A DNA stretch of 64,000 nucleotides from Intestinimonas butyriciproducens (GCF_004154955.1 NZ_CP011524.1:744001-808000); one strand, 5' to 3'; counted from the first letter of the stretch, positions 36,225-45,808 are shown. Program-made: numbers and translations. Notes: a model not told the origin generated them from the letters alone.

Positions 36225-39200
36225 ATCAAACCTGTATCGCTTTTGCTCTGTGCCGCACTGCTGGCGGGCCTGCTGGCCCCGGTCGCCGCCGCTCAGGAGG
36301 CCGCTGTGGAGGAGGAGCCCGGCTCCTATGCGGGCTACATTGTCAAGCTCAGCGACGACATACCCCGAATGCGCACACTGAACGCCGACGCGTCCTACGA
36401 CCGGGAGGGGAACTTCCTAGTGGTGGACACGCTGGAGCAGACCCAGGAGATCCCCGAAGAATACATCGACTACATTGAGCCCAACTACTATGTGGAGCTT
36501 TTCTCCACCCAGGACCCCAGCGACCCCTACTACGCGGACTACCAGTGGAGCCTGCAGGAGATCGGCGCCATGAGCGCCTACCGCCAGGGGCTGACCGGCG
36601 AGGGGGTGAAGGTAGGCTTCGTTGACTCGGGTATCAACACCGCCCACGTGGACCTGGACGATGCTCGCATCGACGGGGCCAACTTCCACGCGGACGGGCT
36701 TTCCTTCGACCAGGACATCTACGGCCACGGCACCTTTGCCGCCGGCATCGTGGCCGCCCAGACCGACAACGGCGTGGGTCTGGCCGGCGTCGCGCCCGGG
36801 GCCGATATCCGGGCCTACCGGGTATTCAATCAAAAGACCACCACCATGGACGCGGTGGTGTCGGCCATCTACGCCGCCATTGGCGACGGCTGCGACGTGA
36901 TCAACCTGAGCCTAGGCACACAGTACCAGTCAAATACCCTTCGCACCGCCATTGAGGCGGCGGAGGCCGCCGGCATCGTACTGGTGGCCGCCGTGGGCAA
37001 CGACGGGTCCTCCACCCTGCAGTACCCCGCCGCCTATTCCGCCGTCATCGGCGTGGGCTCGGTGGACAGCGGTCTGACCGTCTCCTCCTTCTCCCAGCGC
37101 AACCGCTCCGTCTACGTCACCGCCCCCGGCGGCGGCGTGGCTGGCCTGGACCATGAGAGCGCCGACGGCTACAGGCTGGACCTGACCAGCAAGGGCAACA
37201 TGGGCACCTCCTATGCCGCGCCGGTGGTCGCCGGCATGGCCGCGCTGGCCCTGGGCTACGACCGCGACCTCACCGAGGACGGCTTTCGCTACCTGTTGGA
37301 GACCACCTCCACCGACAAGGGTTCCTCGGGCTACGACACCACCTACGGCTACGGCGTGGTGAACATCGACGCCTTTGTATCCGAGCTCCGGCGGGAGTTC
37401 ACCATCACCTACGAGACCAACGGGGGCGTCCTGCCCGAGAACGCCGTTCAAGCCTATGCGGTCACCGACGACACGCTGACCCTGCCCACTCCCACCCGGC
37501 CGGGCTTCCAGTTTACAGGCTGGTACGCCGCCAGCGATCTGAGCGGCGGGCAGGTCTCCGCCATCCCGGCGGGTTCTCTGGGCGATCTGGAGTTCTTCGC
37601 CGCCTGGCAGAGCGACCAGACCACCGCGGTGCAGTCCGTGCTGGTAAACGGGCAGACTGCCGTCCCGCAGGCCGACGGCTCCTATCGGGCCTATCTGCCC
37701 TACGGTACAGTCCTGGCCGACCTGACCCCCAACAACATCGTGGTCACCCCCCTTGAGGCGGGCAGCGTGGCGGAGCCCGCCGTGACCGAGGATGGCGGCC
37801 GGACGTGGACCTTCCAGGTCCATACCTCCGGGGACGCCTCCCACGCCCAGACCTACACCCTGTATCTGGAGGTGGACTCCCTCCATGTGGCCGACGGAAG
37901 CGCAGCCCAAAGCGGCTCTGCCGTCCCCGCCTCTCACGACGGCCAGACCCCCGCCATCCCCTACTGTGCCGACGCCGCTGCCTGGTTCCTGGACGGCGAA
38001 AGCCAGACCCTGCCCGATGACTTCACCTGTCAGACGGCGGTGGAGGGCGGCTCCGGACTTTTCACACTGGACGGCTCCACCCTCACCTACATCCCCTCCG
38101 CCGAGGACGCCGGGCAGGCCGTCACCCTCCGGGTACAGGGCGTCCACGCCGGCCGCGCCACGCTGGACGCGGTCACCATCACCCTGACCGTGGGAGCCCT
38201 GCCGGTCAGCCAGTCCAAGGCGCTGACCCCGTCGCTGACCTATGACCGGAACACCGGCGGCGGGGCCGAGCTCTCGCTGGCTCTGTTCGGCAACCAGGTG
38301 ACCGGCGTGTCGCTGGACGCCGCCGCCCTGACCGACGGACAATACGCCCTGGGTGAGGTCACCACCGACGGCGCCGCTCTGCTCACGCTGGAGGACGCGC
38401 CGCTGGCCGCCCTGGAGAACGGCGCCCACACCGTGACCGTCACCTTCGACGCCGGAGCGCCCGCCGCGGTGCCTCTGACCGTCTGCGACAGCACGCCCCT
38501 CTATACCGTCACCTTCCGGAGCCAGGGCGCCGTCTTTGACACGCGCAGCGGTGTCTACTCCGGAAGCACCGTCACCCTGCCCCACGCCCCCGTCCGGGAG
38601 GACTACGACTTCCAGGGCTGGTATACCCAAGAAAATGGAAAGGGCACCCGTTTTACTACACAAACGCCAGTAACCGACTCGCTGACCCTCTACGCCTACT
38701 GGACCGCCGCCGTCCCCAGCGGCGGCGGTGGAGGTGGAGGTGGCGGTGGCGGTGGAGGCGGCTCCGTGGCGGTCCCGGCGGAGACCGTCACCGCCGCCCA
38801 AACCAGCGCCAACACCATCACCGAAGCGGACGGTGTCACCACCCTGACCCTGCTGGAGGAGGCCGCCACTTCCGTGGAATCGGAAACCCTGGTCCGGGAA
38901 AACGCCGTCCACACCGTGGTCCTCACCGGCCGGGGCGTCACCGTCACGGTACCTGCCGGCACCCTGCCGGAGGGCTTTGACGTCAACCGCCTGCTGCCCG
39001 ACCGGCGCGCCTTCACCGGCGCTCCCGGCGAGGTGCTGGCCTATGTGGACGAAAACGGCGGACTGCACCCCCTGCCCTGGGTGGTGGTGGGGGCGGACGA
39101 GCTCATCTTCACTACCGGAATCGCCGCCGATTACCGCATCGTGAATGCGAAGGGTATCTTTGACGACGTGATGGCGGACGACTGGTACGCCGACAGCGTG

Positions 39201-39650
39201 GCCTTTGTCACTGCCCGAGGCTTGTTCTCCGGCACCGACGAGGCCGTCTTCTCACCCGACGCCCCTATGACCCGCGGGATGCTGATGACCGTACTGGCCC
39301 GGCTGGACGGGGCGGACACGGCGGGCGGCTCCCCGTGGTACAAGCCGGGGATGGACTGGGCGGTGACGCGCGGCATCAGTGACGGCTCCGCCCCGGGAGC
39401 CCCCATTACCCGAGAGCAGTTGGCCGCCATGCTCTGGCGCTACGCCGGAAATCCCGTCTCTCAGGGCAGTCTGGACGGCTTTACTGACGCCGGGAAGGTG
39501 AGCGCCTATGCCGCAGAGGCCCTGCGCTGGGTCGTAGGTGCAGGCCTGATCACCGGCACGGATGCCGGGGCGCTGAATCCCCAGGGCGAGGCTAGCCGGG
39601 CTGAGGTCTCGGCTATGCTCACCCGGTTCATCATGGTTAAGGCAGAATAA
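36225..39650 (+). CDS. Secreted SLH-anchored subtilisin-like serine protease (S8)
   Basis: A ~1141-residue subtilase. Catalytic triad: Asp134 (GFVDSGIN), His168 (YGHGTFAAG), Ser329 (GTSYAAPVVAG). After the peptidase come an InlB/Listeria-type B repeat (ITYETNGGVLPENAVQAYAV ... FTGWYAA), beta domains, a second B repeat (VTFRSQGAVFDTR), a poly-Gly linker of 15 residues, a pre-SLH domain and three SLH repeats. The start is uncertain: the ATG at 36156 lies inside a hairpin and has no ribosome-binding site, while GGGAG (36213-36217) sits 7 bases before an ATC (36225) that would begin an ideal signal peptide (KPVSLLLCAALLAGL). TTG at 36183 is another option. Likely processes surface proteins, perhaps its giant neighbour (inference). 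Confidence 0.9.
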   Translation: MKPVSLLLCAALLAGLLAPVAAAQEAAVEEEPGSYAGYIVKLSDDIPRMRTLNADASYDREGNFLVVDTLEQTQEIPEEYIDYIEPNYYVELFSTQDPSDPYYADYQWSLQEIGAMSAYRQGLTGEGVKVGFVDSGINTAHVDLDDARIDGANFHADGLSFDQDIYGHGTFAAGIVAAQTDNGVGLAGVAPGADIRAYRVFNQKTTTMDAVVSAIYAAIGDGCDVINLSLGTQYQSNTLRTAIEAAEAAGIVLVAAVGNDGSSTLQYPAAYSAVIGVGSVDSGLTVSSFSQRNRSVYVTAPGGGVAGLDHESADGYRLDLTSKGNMGTSYAAPVVAGMAALALGYDRDLTEDGFRYLLETTSTDKGSSGYDTTYGYGVVNIDAFVSELRREFTITYETNGGVLPENAVQAYAVTDDTLTLPTPTRPGFQFTGWYAASDLSGGQVSAIPAGSLGDLEFFAAWQSDQTTAVQSVLVNGQTAVPQADGSYRAYLPYGTVLADLTPNNIVVTPLEAGSVAEPAVTEDGGRTWTFQVHTSGDASHAQTYTLYLEVDSLHVADGSAAQSGSAVPASHDGQTPAIPYCADAAAWFLDGESQTLPDDFTCQTAVEGGSGLFTLDGSTLTYIPSAEDAGQAVTLRVQGVHAGRATLDAVTITLTVGALPVSQSKALTPSLTYDRNTGGGAELSLALFGNQVTGVSLDAAALTDGQYALGEVTTDGAALLTLEDAPLAALENGAHTVTVTFDAGAPAAVPLTVCDSTPLYTVTFRSQGAVFDTRSGVYSGSTVTLPHAPVREDYDFQGWYTQENGKGTRFTTQTPVTDSLTLYAYWTAAVPSGGGGGGGGGGGGGGSVAVPAETVTAAQTSANTITEADGVTTLTLLEEAATSVESETLVRENAVHTVVLTGRGVTVTVPAGTLPEGFDVNRLLPDRRAFTGAPGEVLAYVDENGGLHPLPWVVVGADELIFTTGIAADYRIVNAKGIFDDVMADDWYADSVAFVTARGLFSGTDEAVFSPDAPMTRGMLMTVLARLDGADTAGGSPWYKPGMDWAVTRGISDGSAPGAPITREQLAAMLWRYAGNPVSQGSLDGFTDAGKVSAYAAEALRWVVGAGLITGTDAGALNPQGEASRAEVSAMLTRFIMVKAE
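38716..38762 (+). repeat. GGN codon repeat encoding a poly-glycine linker
   Basis: A run of GGC/GGT/GGA codons in GGTGGA- and GGTGGC-like units encodes 15 consecutive glycines between the last B repeat and the pre-SLH domain. A flexible linker at protein level; a length-variable tract at DNA level, changing by whole codons. Confidence 0.8.
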
Positions 39651-39758
39651 TTTGTTTGCTTTTATATTTTGCACTAAAAAGTAGGAATATGAAAAACGGT
39701 AAAAAATCTTGCAGGCTAGGTGCTTGAACAATTCTCGAACAAGCTCTAAATGTAATTA

Positions 39759-39810
39759 AAAAAGATAGGGTCCGTGGAAAACAGATGTTTTCCACGGACC
39801 CTATCTTTTT
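39759..39810. terminator. Strong bidirectional-type terminator between the protease gene and the cas operon
   Basis: A perfect 23-bp stem, AAAAAGATAGGGTCCGTGG (from 39759) with its complement ending at 39810, loop CAGATG, A-run before and T-run after. It separates the SLH genes from the cas operon. The 280-base gap 39651-39929 otherwise holds the cas promoter and no gene. Confidence 0.9.
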
Positions 39811-39849
39811 CGAGGGATGCATTGTTCATCAATGGGTAAGAGATGGGTC

Positions 39850-39877
39850 TTACATTTTAGTACAGGTTTGGTACAAT
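39850..39877 (+). promoter_or_regulatory. Probable promoter of the cas operon
   Basis: TTACAT (39850-39855), 16-base spacer, TACAAT (39872-39877), about 50 bases before the cas3 start. The -35 box is imperfect. Confidence 0.5.
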
Positions 39878-39929
39878 GAAAAAGGATAATTTTTAACTAA
39901 AATAGGAAAAATGGACGGGAGATGTCAGA

Positions 39930-42050
39930 ATGGAGTATCTGGCGCATACCGGCGGAGCGCGGGTCCAAACGCTGCTGGAGCATCTGGAGGGCACGGCGGA
40001 GCTGGCGGAGCAATTCGGCGCTGCCTTTGGTTCCGGCGACTTTGCCAGAATGACCGCTCTGGCCCACGACCTGGGCAAGTATTCCAGCGCCTTTCAGCGC
40101 AGGCTGCGGGGCGACCTTGGCCGTGTGGACCACTCCACCTTCGGCGCCTAGGCGGTCCGGACGGTAGGCGGACTGATTCCGGCCTACTGTGTGGCGGGGC
40201 ACCACGGCGGCCTGCCGGACGGCGGGGGAACTGCCGATACCGGGGATGAGCCAACACTGTACGGGCGCCTGTGGCGCAAAGGACTCCCCGACTGCGGAGC
40301 CTATCAAAATGAAATAACACTGTCGACCGCGAAACCACCTGAGATCCGGCCTCAGGGTGGATTTTCTGCGGCCTTTTTCATTCGAATGCTGTTTTCATGT
40401 CTGGTGGACGCGGACTATTTAGACACCGAGGCATTTATGTCGGCGGGCGGGGTGCGGCGTGGCGGATATGAGCCCATAGCGGTACTGCGGGAGCGCCTCA
40501 AGGCGCATACCGCGGGCTTTTTTCCGCCGCGCAATCCCCTGAATGCCAAAAGGTGCGTGATCCTGCGCACCTGTGAAGCCGCAGGGGCATGGGGGCGGGG
40601 GCTCTATACCCTCACTGTGCCCACCGGCGGGGGAAAGACGCTGGCCTCTCTGGCCTTCGCTCTGGAGCATGCGGTACGGCACGGTATGGAACGGGTGACT
40701 TATGTCATCCCATACAGCAGCATCATCGAGCAGACCGCGGAGGTGTTTCGGGAGGTTTTGGGGGACGGGAATGTCCTGGAGCACCACAGCGGCTACGAGT
40801 ATGACGACTCCGGGGAGGGGGGCGACCCCAGGCGGCTGGCTGCGGAGAACTGGGACGTCCCCGTGGTGGTCACCACCAACGTCCAGTTTTTCCAGTCCCT
40901 TTTTGCCAGCAAGCCCTCCCGCTGCCGGAAGATTCACAGCATTGCCAACAGTGTGATCATCTTCGACGAGGCGCAGATGCTGCCTCAGCCCTATTTGCGC
41001 CCCTGCGTGCGGGCAATCGCGGAGCTTGTCCGATCCTACCGGTCTACCTGCGTGCTGTGTACCGCGACCCAGCCCAATCTGGGACCGCTGCTGCCGGAGG
41101 GGATGGACGCGCAGGAATTGTGCCCGGATACGGAGGCGCTCTACGAATTTTTCCGCCGGGTCCGATATGAGCAGCTGGGACAGCTCTCCGACGAGGCGCT
41201 GGCCCGGCTGCTGCAAAGCCACAACCAGGTGCTGTGTGTGGTCTCCACCCGCAAGCAGGCCCAGACGGTGTTCCGCCTGTTGGAGGGGGAGGGCTGCTTC
41301 CACCTCTCCATCCTGCTGTATCCGGAACATCGGGGCCGGGTGCTGTCTCAAATCCAGGAGCGGCTCCGGCAGAGCCTCCCCTGCCGGGTGGTCTCTACCT
41401 CTCTGGTGGAGGCGGGAGTGGATCTGGACTTCCCGACGGTGTACCGGGCGGAGGCGGGGCTGGACAGCGTGATCCAGGCCGGCGGCCGCTGCAACCGAGA
41501 GGGGCGGCGTTCTCCGGAGGAGAGCGTGGTATATCTCTTTCGGCCGGATGGAGCGTATCGCCTGCCCGTCTCCCTGCGGCTTCCGGTGGAAGCGGCCACT
41601 ATGGCGACCCAAACCGGAGAGGACCCATCTGCGCCGGCGACCATTGCCGCCTATTTCACCACCCTGCACAGCCTCAGGGGCGACGCGTTGGACAGCAAGC
41701 GGGTGGTGGAACGCTTTGAGGCGGGACTGCCCAGCATGAGTTTCCCCTTTGCCTCCGTGGCGGAGGACTTCCGGCTCATCGAGGAGGATACCCGCAGCGT
41801 GCTGATCCCCAACGGCCGGGGCAGAGAACTGGCGGAGCGGCTGCGGCAGGGAGAGCGGTCCCGCGCCCTCCTCCGGGCGGCCGGGCGATTTTGTGTGAGC
41901 CTTTACCCGCAGCACTTTGAAGAGCTGGACCGGGCGGGCGCGCTGGAGGCGCTGGACGGGGGAGTGTACCTCCTGACGGACCCGAACTTGTATGCGGGGG
42001 ATACCGGTCTGGCGCCGGAGGCGGAGGAGGGAAGGGGATTTTTTGCATGA
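39930..42050 (+). pseudogene. cas3: cas3 (type I-C), interrupted by an in-frame TAG stop
   Basis: The Cas3 nuclease-helicase degrades DNA marked by Cascade. The HD-nuclease part begins at 39930 (YLAHTGG, LLEHLEG, AHDLGKYSSAFQ, VDHSTFGA) and hits TAG at 40149-40151, exactly where relatives usually continue GAQ; a C-to-T change in CAG would explain it. The same frame resumes at once (AVRTVGGLIPAYCVAGHHGGL) and stays open to 42050 with the helicase: Walker A PTGGGKT, DEAQ box FDEAQMLPQP, STSLVEAGVDLDF and QAGGRCNREGR. Joined length is about 706 codons, somewhat short of a typical Cas3. A GTG at 40191 might start a helicase-only product, but the HD domain would be split. Interference is probably abolished unless the stop is suppressed or a sequencing error. 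Confidence 0.88.
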
Positions 42051-42080
42051 GACGATCAGAAAACAGAAAGGAGTGATCCC

Positions 42081-42734
42081 ATGGGCTATGGCGTCAAGGT
42101 GGAGGTGTGGGGGGACTACGCCCTCTTTACCCGACCGGAGATGAAAGTGGAACGGGTCAGCTATGATGTAATGACGCCGTCGGCGGCCCGAGGCCTCATT
42201 GAGGCGGTGTTCTGGCATCCTGGGCTGAAGCGGTGGATCGACAAAATCCATGTGCTCGCGCCCATTCGATTCACCAATGTCCGCCGCAACGAGGTGAAGG
42301 CGAAGGTCCTCGGCAGCAACGTTAAGGCGGCCATCGGCGGCGGGGATGCGCCGCTGTACATCAGCACGGTCCAGAACATCCAGCAGAGGGCCTCCCTGGT
42401 GCTGCGGGATGTGCGCTATGTGATCGAGGCACATTTCAAGATGACGGATCGGGCGGCGCCCGGAGACAACGAGGGCAAATTTAAGGACACCATCCGCCGG
42501 AGACTGGAGCACGGACAGTGCTATCACCAGCCCTATTTCGGTACCCGGGAGTTTCCGGCCCGCTTCCGCCCCTGGGAAGGGGAGGCGATCCCCGCCATTG
42601 ACGAGACCCGGGACCTGGGCTATATGCTCTATGATATGGACTACTCAGTCCCCGGCGAGATCGTCCCCCTGTTTTTCCGGGCCTCCCTCGAACGGGGCGT
42701 GCTGGACCTGACGGACTGTGAGGTGCGCCGATGA
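42081..42734 (+). CDS. cas5c: Cas5c (Cas5d), crRNA-processing endoribonuclease of type I-C
   Basis: A 217-residue Cas5 of subtype I-C. In this subtype Cas5 replaces Cas6 and cuts the pre-crRNA at the base of the repeat hairpin, staying bound to the crRNA handle. The N-terminus (VKVEVWGDYALFTRPEMKVE) and the block YDVMTPSAARGLIEAVFWHP are typical. RAMP-type features and the C-terminal GYMLYDMDYS motif are present. AAAGGAGTGATCCC precedes the start, 30 bases after cas3. The stop overlaps the cas8c start (ATGA). It appears intact, so crRNA maturation is probably possible. Confidence 0.94.
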   Translation: MGYGVKVEVWGDYALFTRPEMKVERVSYDVMTPSAARGLIEAVFWHPGLKRWIDKIHVLAPIRFTNVRRNEVKAKVLGSNVKAAIGGGDAPLYISTVQNIQQRASLVLRDVRYVIEAHFKMTDRAAPGDNEGKFKDTIRRRLEHGQCYHQPYFGTREFPARFRPWEGEAIPAIDETRDLGYMLYDMDYSVPGEIVPLFFRASLERGVLDLTDCEVRR

Positions 42735-44263
42735 TCCTGCAGGCGCTGGTGAACTATTACGAACAGCTGGCCCTGCGGGGCGAGATCTCCAAGCCCGGGT
42801 GGCAGGAGGCAAAGGTGTCCTTCGCGTTGAATCTCTCCGGAGACGGAGGCCTCCTGAATGTGCTGCCGCTGAAAACAGAGGACCGGCAGGGAAAGAGGAC
42901 CGTGGAGCGCCTGCCGAAGATACAGGTGCCGGTACAGGAGAAAAAGGCCTCGGGTATTGCGTCCAATTTCCTCTGTGAGAATGCCGCCTATCTGCTGGGT
43001 CTGGACGCCAAGGGGAAGCCGGAGCGGACGAAAAAGTGCTTTGCGGCCTGCCGGGAGCGCCATCTTGCGCTGCTGGATGGGGTGGACGGACCGGTGATGC
43101 AGTGCTTGGTGACGGGGGAGCGCGCCCCTGTGGCCCGGCTCCACGCCGCCGTCAAGGGGGTGCCGGGAGCGCAGCCCACAGGGGCCTCCATTGTGTCCTT
43201 TAACGCTCCGGCCTATGAGTCTTACGGCCACGATGATGAACAGGGGCTCAACGCCCCGGTGAGTGAGTACGCCGCCTTTGCCTACACCACGGCGCTCAAC
43301 CGCCTGCTGGGGGACCGGGACCACCGGCTGCTGCTGGGGGACGCCGTGGTGGTGTTCTGGGCCGAGGACGCCGATCCGGTCTACACGGATATCTTTGCCC
43401 TGTCCATGGACCCCCAGGAGGAGGGGCAGAAGACACTGCGGGATATCCTTACCAAGCTGTCGGACAGGCGGCCGGTGGCGGAGGGTGTGGATGTAAAAGT
43501 CCCTTTCTATGTGCTGGGGCTCTCCCACAACGCCGCGCGGCTGTCCATTCGTTTTTTCCTCCGGGACAGCTTCGGGGGATTTCTGGAAAATATCCGTCGG
43601 CACTATGAACGGCTGGAGATCGTGAAGGCCGGTTTCGAGCCGGAGTACCTCTCGCCCTACTGGATGCTGCGCGAGACGGTGCATTCCGCTTCCAGCGACA
43701 AGGTGCCCTCCCCCGTCATGGCCGGAGCGGTGCTCCGCGCCGTTCTCACCGGAGCGCCTTACCCCGCGGCCCTCTATGTCAACACCATGCTCCGGGTCCG
43801 GGCCGAGCGCAGTGTGATCCGGGGAAAGGCGGCGATCCTGAAGGCATGTCTTCTGACCAGGCCCCACAACGACAGCTACAAGGAGGTTTTGACCGTGGCA
43901 TTGAACGAGCAATCGGACTATACGCCCTATGTGTTGGGGCGCGTATTCTCCCTTCTGGAGAACATTCAGGAGAGCACCGGCGGCGCCACTACCGTGAAGG
44001 ACCGCTATTTCAACTCCGCCTGTGCCACACCGGGCACGGTGTTTCCCCTTCTGCTGCGGCTGAAGAACAGCCATATGCGGGTACTCAAACGGGAAAAAGC
44101 GGGGCTGGCCGTCACCCTGGAGAGGGAACTGGGCGGGCTCCTGAATCAAATAGACGAATTTCCCAAGCGCCTCTCCCTGGAGGAGCAGGGGACATTTCTC
44201 CTCGGCTACTATCACCAGACCCAGAAACGCTATGAGAAAAAGGAGGACAAATCTCATGTCTGA
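42731..44263 (+). CDS. cas8c: Cas8c (Csd1), large subunit of type I-C Cascade
   Basis: A 510-residue protein beginning MILQALVNYYEQLA, the typical Csd1/Cas8c start, followed by the beta-rich region (VSFALNLSGDGGLLNVLPLK). Cas8c recognises the PAM and holds the non-target strand in Cascade. The C-terminal part is helical and, in I-C systems, an internal start usually yields the small subunit Cas11c; here the region around FFLRDSFGGFLENIRRHYER onward could do so, though no clear internal ribosome-binding site was checked. Length is at the short end for the family. Overlaps cas5c at its start; cas7c begins 8 bases before its end. Confidence 0.93.
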   Translation: MILQALVNYYEQLALRGEISKPGWQEAKVSFALNLSGDGGLLNVLPLKTEDRQGKRTVERLPKIQVPVQEKKASGIASNFLCENAAYLLGLDAKGKPERTKKCFAACRERHLALLDGVDGPVMQCLVTGERAPVARLHAAVKGVPGAQPTGASIVSFNAPAYESYGHDDEQGLNAPVSEYAAFAYTTALNRLLGDRDHRLLLGDAVVVFWAEDADPVYTDIFALSMDPQEEGQKTLRDILTKLSDRRPVAEGVDVKVPFYVLGLSHNAARLSIRFFLRDSFGGFLENIRRHYERLEIVKAGFEPEYLSPYWMLRETVHSASSDKVPSPVMAGAVLRAVLTGAPYPAALYVNTMLRVRAERSVIRGKAAILKACLLTRPHNDSYKEVLTVALNEQSDYTPYVLGRVFSLLENIQESTGGATTVKDRYFNSACATPGTVFPLLLRLKNSHMRVLKREKAGLAVTLERELGGLLNQIDEFPKRLSLEEQGTFLLGYYHQTQKRYEKKEDKSHV

Positions 44264-45146
44264 GCCCATTCGAAACCGCTATGAATTCGTATTCCTCTTC
44301 GATGTGGAGAACGGAAATCCCAACGGCGACCCCGACGCCGGAAACATGCCCCGGATGGACCCGGAGACAGGCTATGGCATCGTCACCGACGTGTGTCTCA
44401 AGAGGAAGATCCGCAACTATGTGGAGATGGTCCGGGAGGACGACCTGCATTACGGCATCTATATCCGGGAGAACGTACCCCTGAACCGCAGCGACAGAGC
44501 GGCGCTGGAGGCGTTGGGCGTGGAGGAGAAGGCCATCAATGAGGCGAAAAAGGCGGACCCGGAGTTGGACGGAAAGATCCGGGATTTCATGTGCAAACAC
44601 TTTTTTGACATACGTACCTTCGGCGCCGTGATGACCACCTTTGTGAAGGCGGCGCTCAACTGCGGCCAGATCCGGGGGCCGGTGCAGCTCGGCTTTGCCC
44701 GCAGCATCGACCCCGTCGTTCCCCAAGAGCTGACCATCACCCGGGTAGCCATTGCCACCGAGGCCGATGCGGAGAAAAAGAGCACGGAGATGGGGCGCAA
44801 ATATGTGATCCCTTATGGGCTCTATCGCTGTGAGGGCTATGTCTCCGCCAATCTGGCCCGGAAGACCACCGGCTTTTCTGAGGCGGACCTGGAGCTGCTG
44901 TGGCAGGCTATTGCCAATATGTGCGAGTCGGATCACTCCGCCGCCCGCGGAAAGATGGCGGTCCGGGAGCTCATCGTGTTCAAGCACGACAGCGAATTCG
45001 GCAATGCCCCCGCATACAGGCTCTTTGAGGCGGTGAAGGTCGAGCGGAAAGACCCGGACACGCCGGCCCGATGCTATGGAGACTACACGGCCTGCCTGGA
45101 TGAGGCGGCCCTTCCCGCTGGCGTTACCGCCACGCGCATGATATGA
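44256..45146 (+). CDS. cas7c: Cas7c (Csd2), Cascade backbone protein
   Basis: A 296-residue Cas7 of subtype I-C, several copies of which coat the crRNA spacer. The start (ATG at 44256) follows AAAAAGGAGGACAAAT; the protein begins RYEFVFLFDVENGNPNGDPD, the near-universal Csd2 N-terminus, and contains the CLKRKIRNYVE and FFDIRTFGAVMTTF blocks characteristic of the family. It overlaps cas8c by 8 bases and cas4 by 4 bases. Intact throughout. Confidence 0.95.
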   Translation: MSEPIRNRYEFVFLFDVENGNPNGDPDAGNMPRMDPETGYGIVTDVCLKRKIRNYVEMVREDDLHYGIYIRENVPLNRSDRAALEALGVEEKAINEAKKADPELDGKIRDFMCKHFFDIRTFGAVMTTFVKAALNCGQIRGPVQLGFARSIDPVVPQELTITRVAIATEADAEKKSTEMGRKYVIPYGLYRCEGYVSANLARKTTGFSEADLELLWQAIANMCESDHSAARGKMAVRELIVFKHDSEFGNAPAYRLFEAVKVERKDPDTPARCYGDYTACLDEAALPAGVTATRMI

Positions 45147-45808
45147 GCTCCTATGCCGAGGAGGAGTACCTCCCTATCTCCGGCATCCAGCATTTTGCGT
45201 TTTGCCGCCGGCAATGGGCCCTGATCTATCTGGAACAGCAGTGGACGGAAAACCTGCGGACCGTGGAAGGGGAGCTCCTGCACCAGCGGCCCCACGATGA
45301 GAGCAGAGCGGAAAAGCGGGGCGGTCTGCTGACGCTGCGGGGGATGCGCGTGTCCTCCGCCGCCTTGGGGGTCGCCGGAACATGCGACGTGGTGGAATTT
45401 CTGGCCGACAAGGACGGCGCGGCGCTGTTTGGCCGGGAGGGAAAGTGGCGGCCTTACCTCGTAGAGTATAAACGGGGCAGGTCCAAGGAGAGCGATGCGG
45501 ACCGGCTCCAGCTCTGCTGTCAGGCCATGTGCCTGGAAGAAATGCTGGCTGCAGCGATTCCGGAGGGGAGCCTGTTTTATGGCGAGCCCAGGCGGCGGGA
45601 ACGGGTGGCGCTGACAGCGGAGCTACGCGGACAGGTCCGCGAGATGGCCCGTGAGATGCACGAGTACGCCCGCCGGGGGCACACGCCGCGGGTCAAGACA
45701 GGCCCCTCCTGCCGGGCGTGTTCTCTGCAAGAGCTGTGCCTGCCCAGGCTGTACAGAGGGAGCTCGGCGGTGGAATATCTCCGGCGCGGACTGGAGGAGA
45801 CGGCATGA
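45143..45808 (+). CDS. cas4: Cas4, adaptation nuclease
   Basis: A 221-residue Cas4 of the RecB-like nuclease family with an iron-sulfur cluster. N-terminal Cys in HFAFCRRQW, then DVVEF (nuclease Asp), YLVEYKRG (Glu-x-Lys), QLCCQAMCLEE (QxxxY-like helix) and the C-terminal cluster CRACSLQELC supply the expected ligands and catalytic residues. In I-C systems Cas4 trims prespacers and fixes PAM-side orientation with Cas1-Cas2. Its start overlaps cas7c (ATGA) and its stop overlaps cas1 (ATGA). Confidence 0.94.
   Translation: MSSYAEEEYLPISGIQHFAFCRRQWALIYLEQQWTENLRTVEGELLHQRPHDESRAEKRGGLLTLRGMRVSSAALGVAGTCDVVEFLADKDGAALFGREGKWRPYLVEYKRGRSKESDADRLQLCCQAMCLEEMLAAAIPEGSLFYGEPRRRERVALTAELRGQVREMAREMHEYARRGHTPRVKTGPSCRACSLQELCLPRLYRGSSAVEYLRRGLEETA

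Noticed and set aside
31668-39068. Further long minus-strand frames (31668-34121, 34221-36128, 36930-39068)
   Set aside because: Same GC-driven shadow effect opposite the SLH genes; low-complexity composition and no homology that I recognise.
40149-40151. TAG in cas3 as a recoded (pyrrolysine or suppressed) codon
   Set aside because: No pyrrolysine genes or recoding signal in the window; the neighbouring sequence suggests a simple CAG-to-TAG change.
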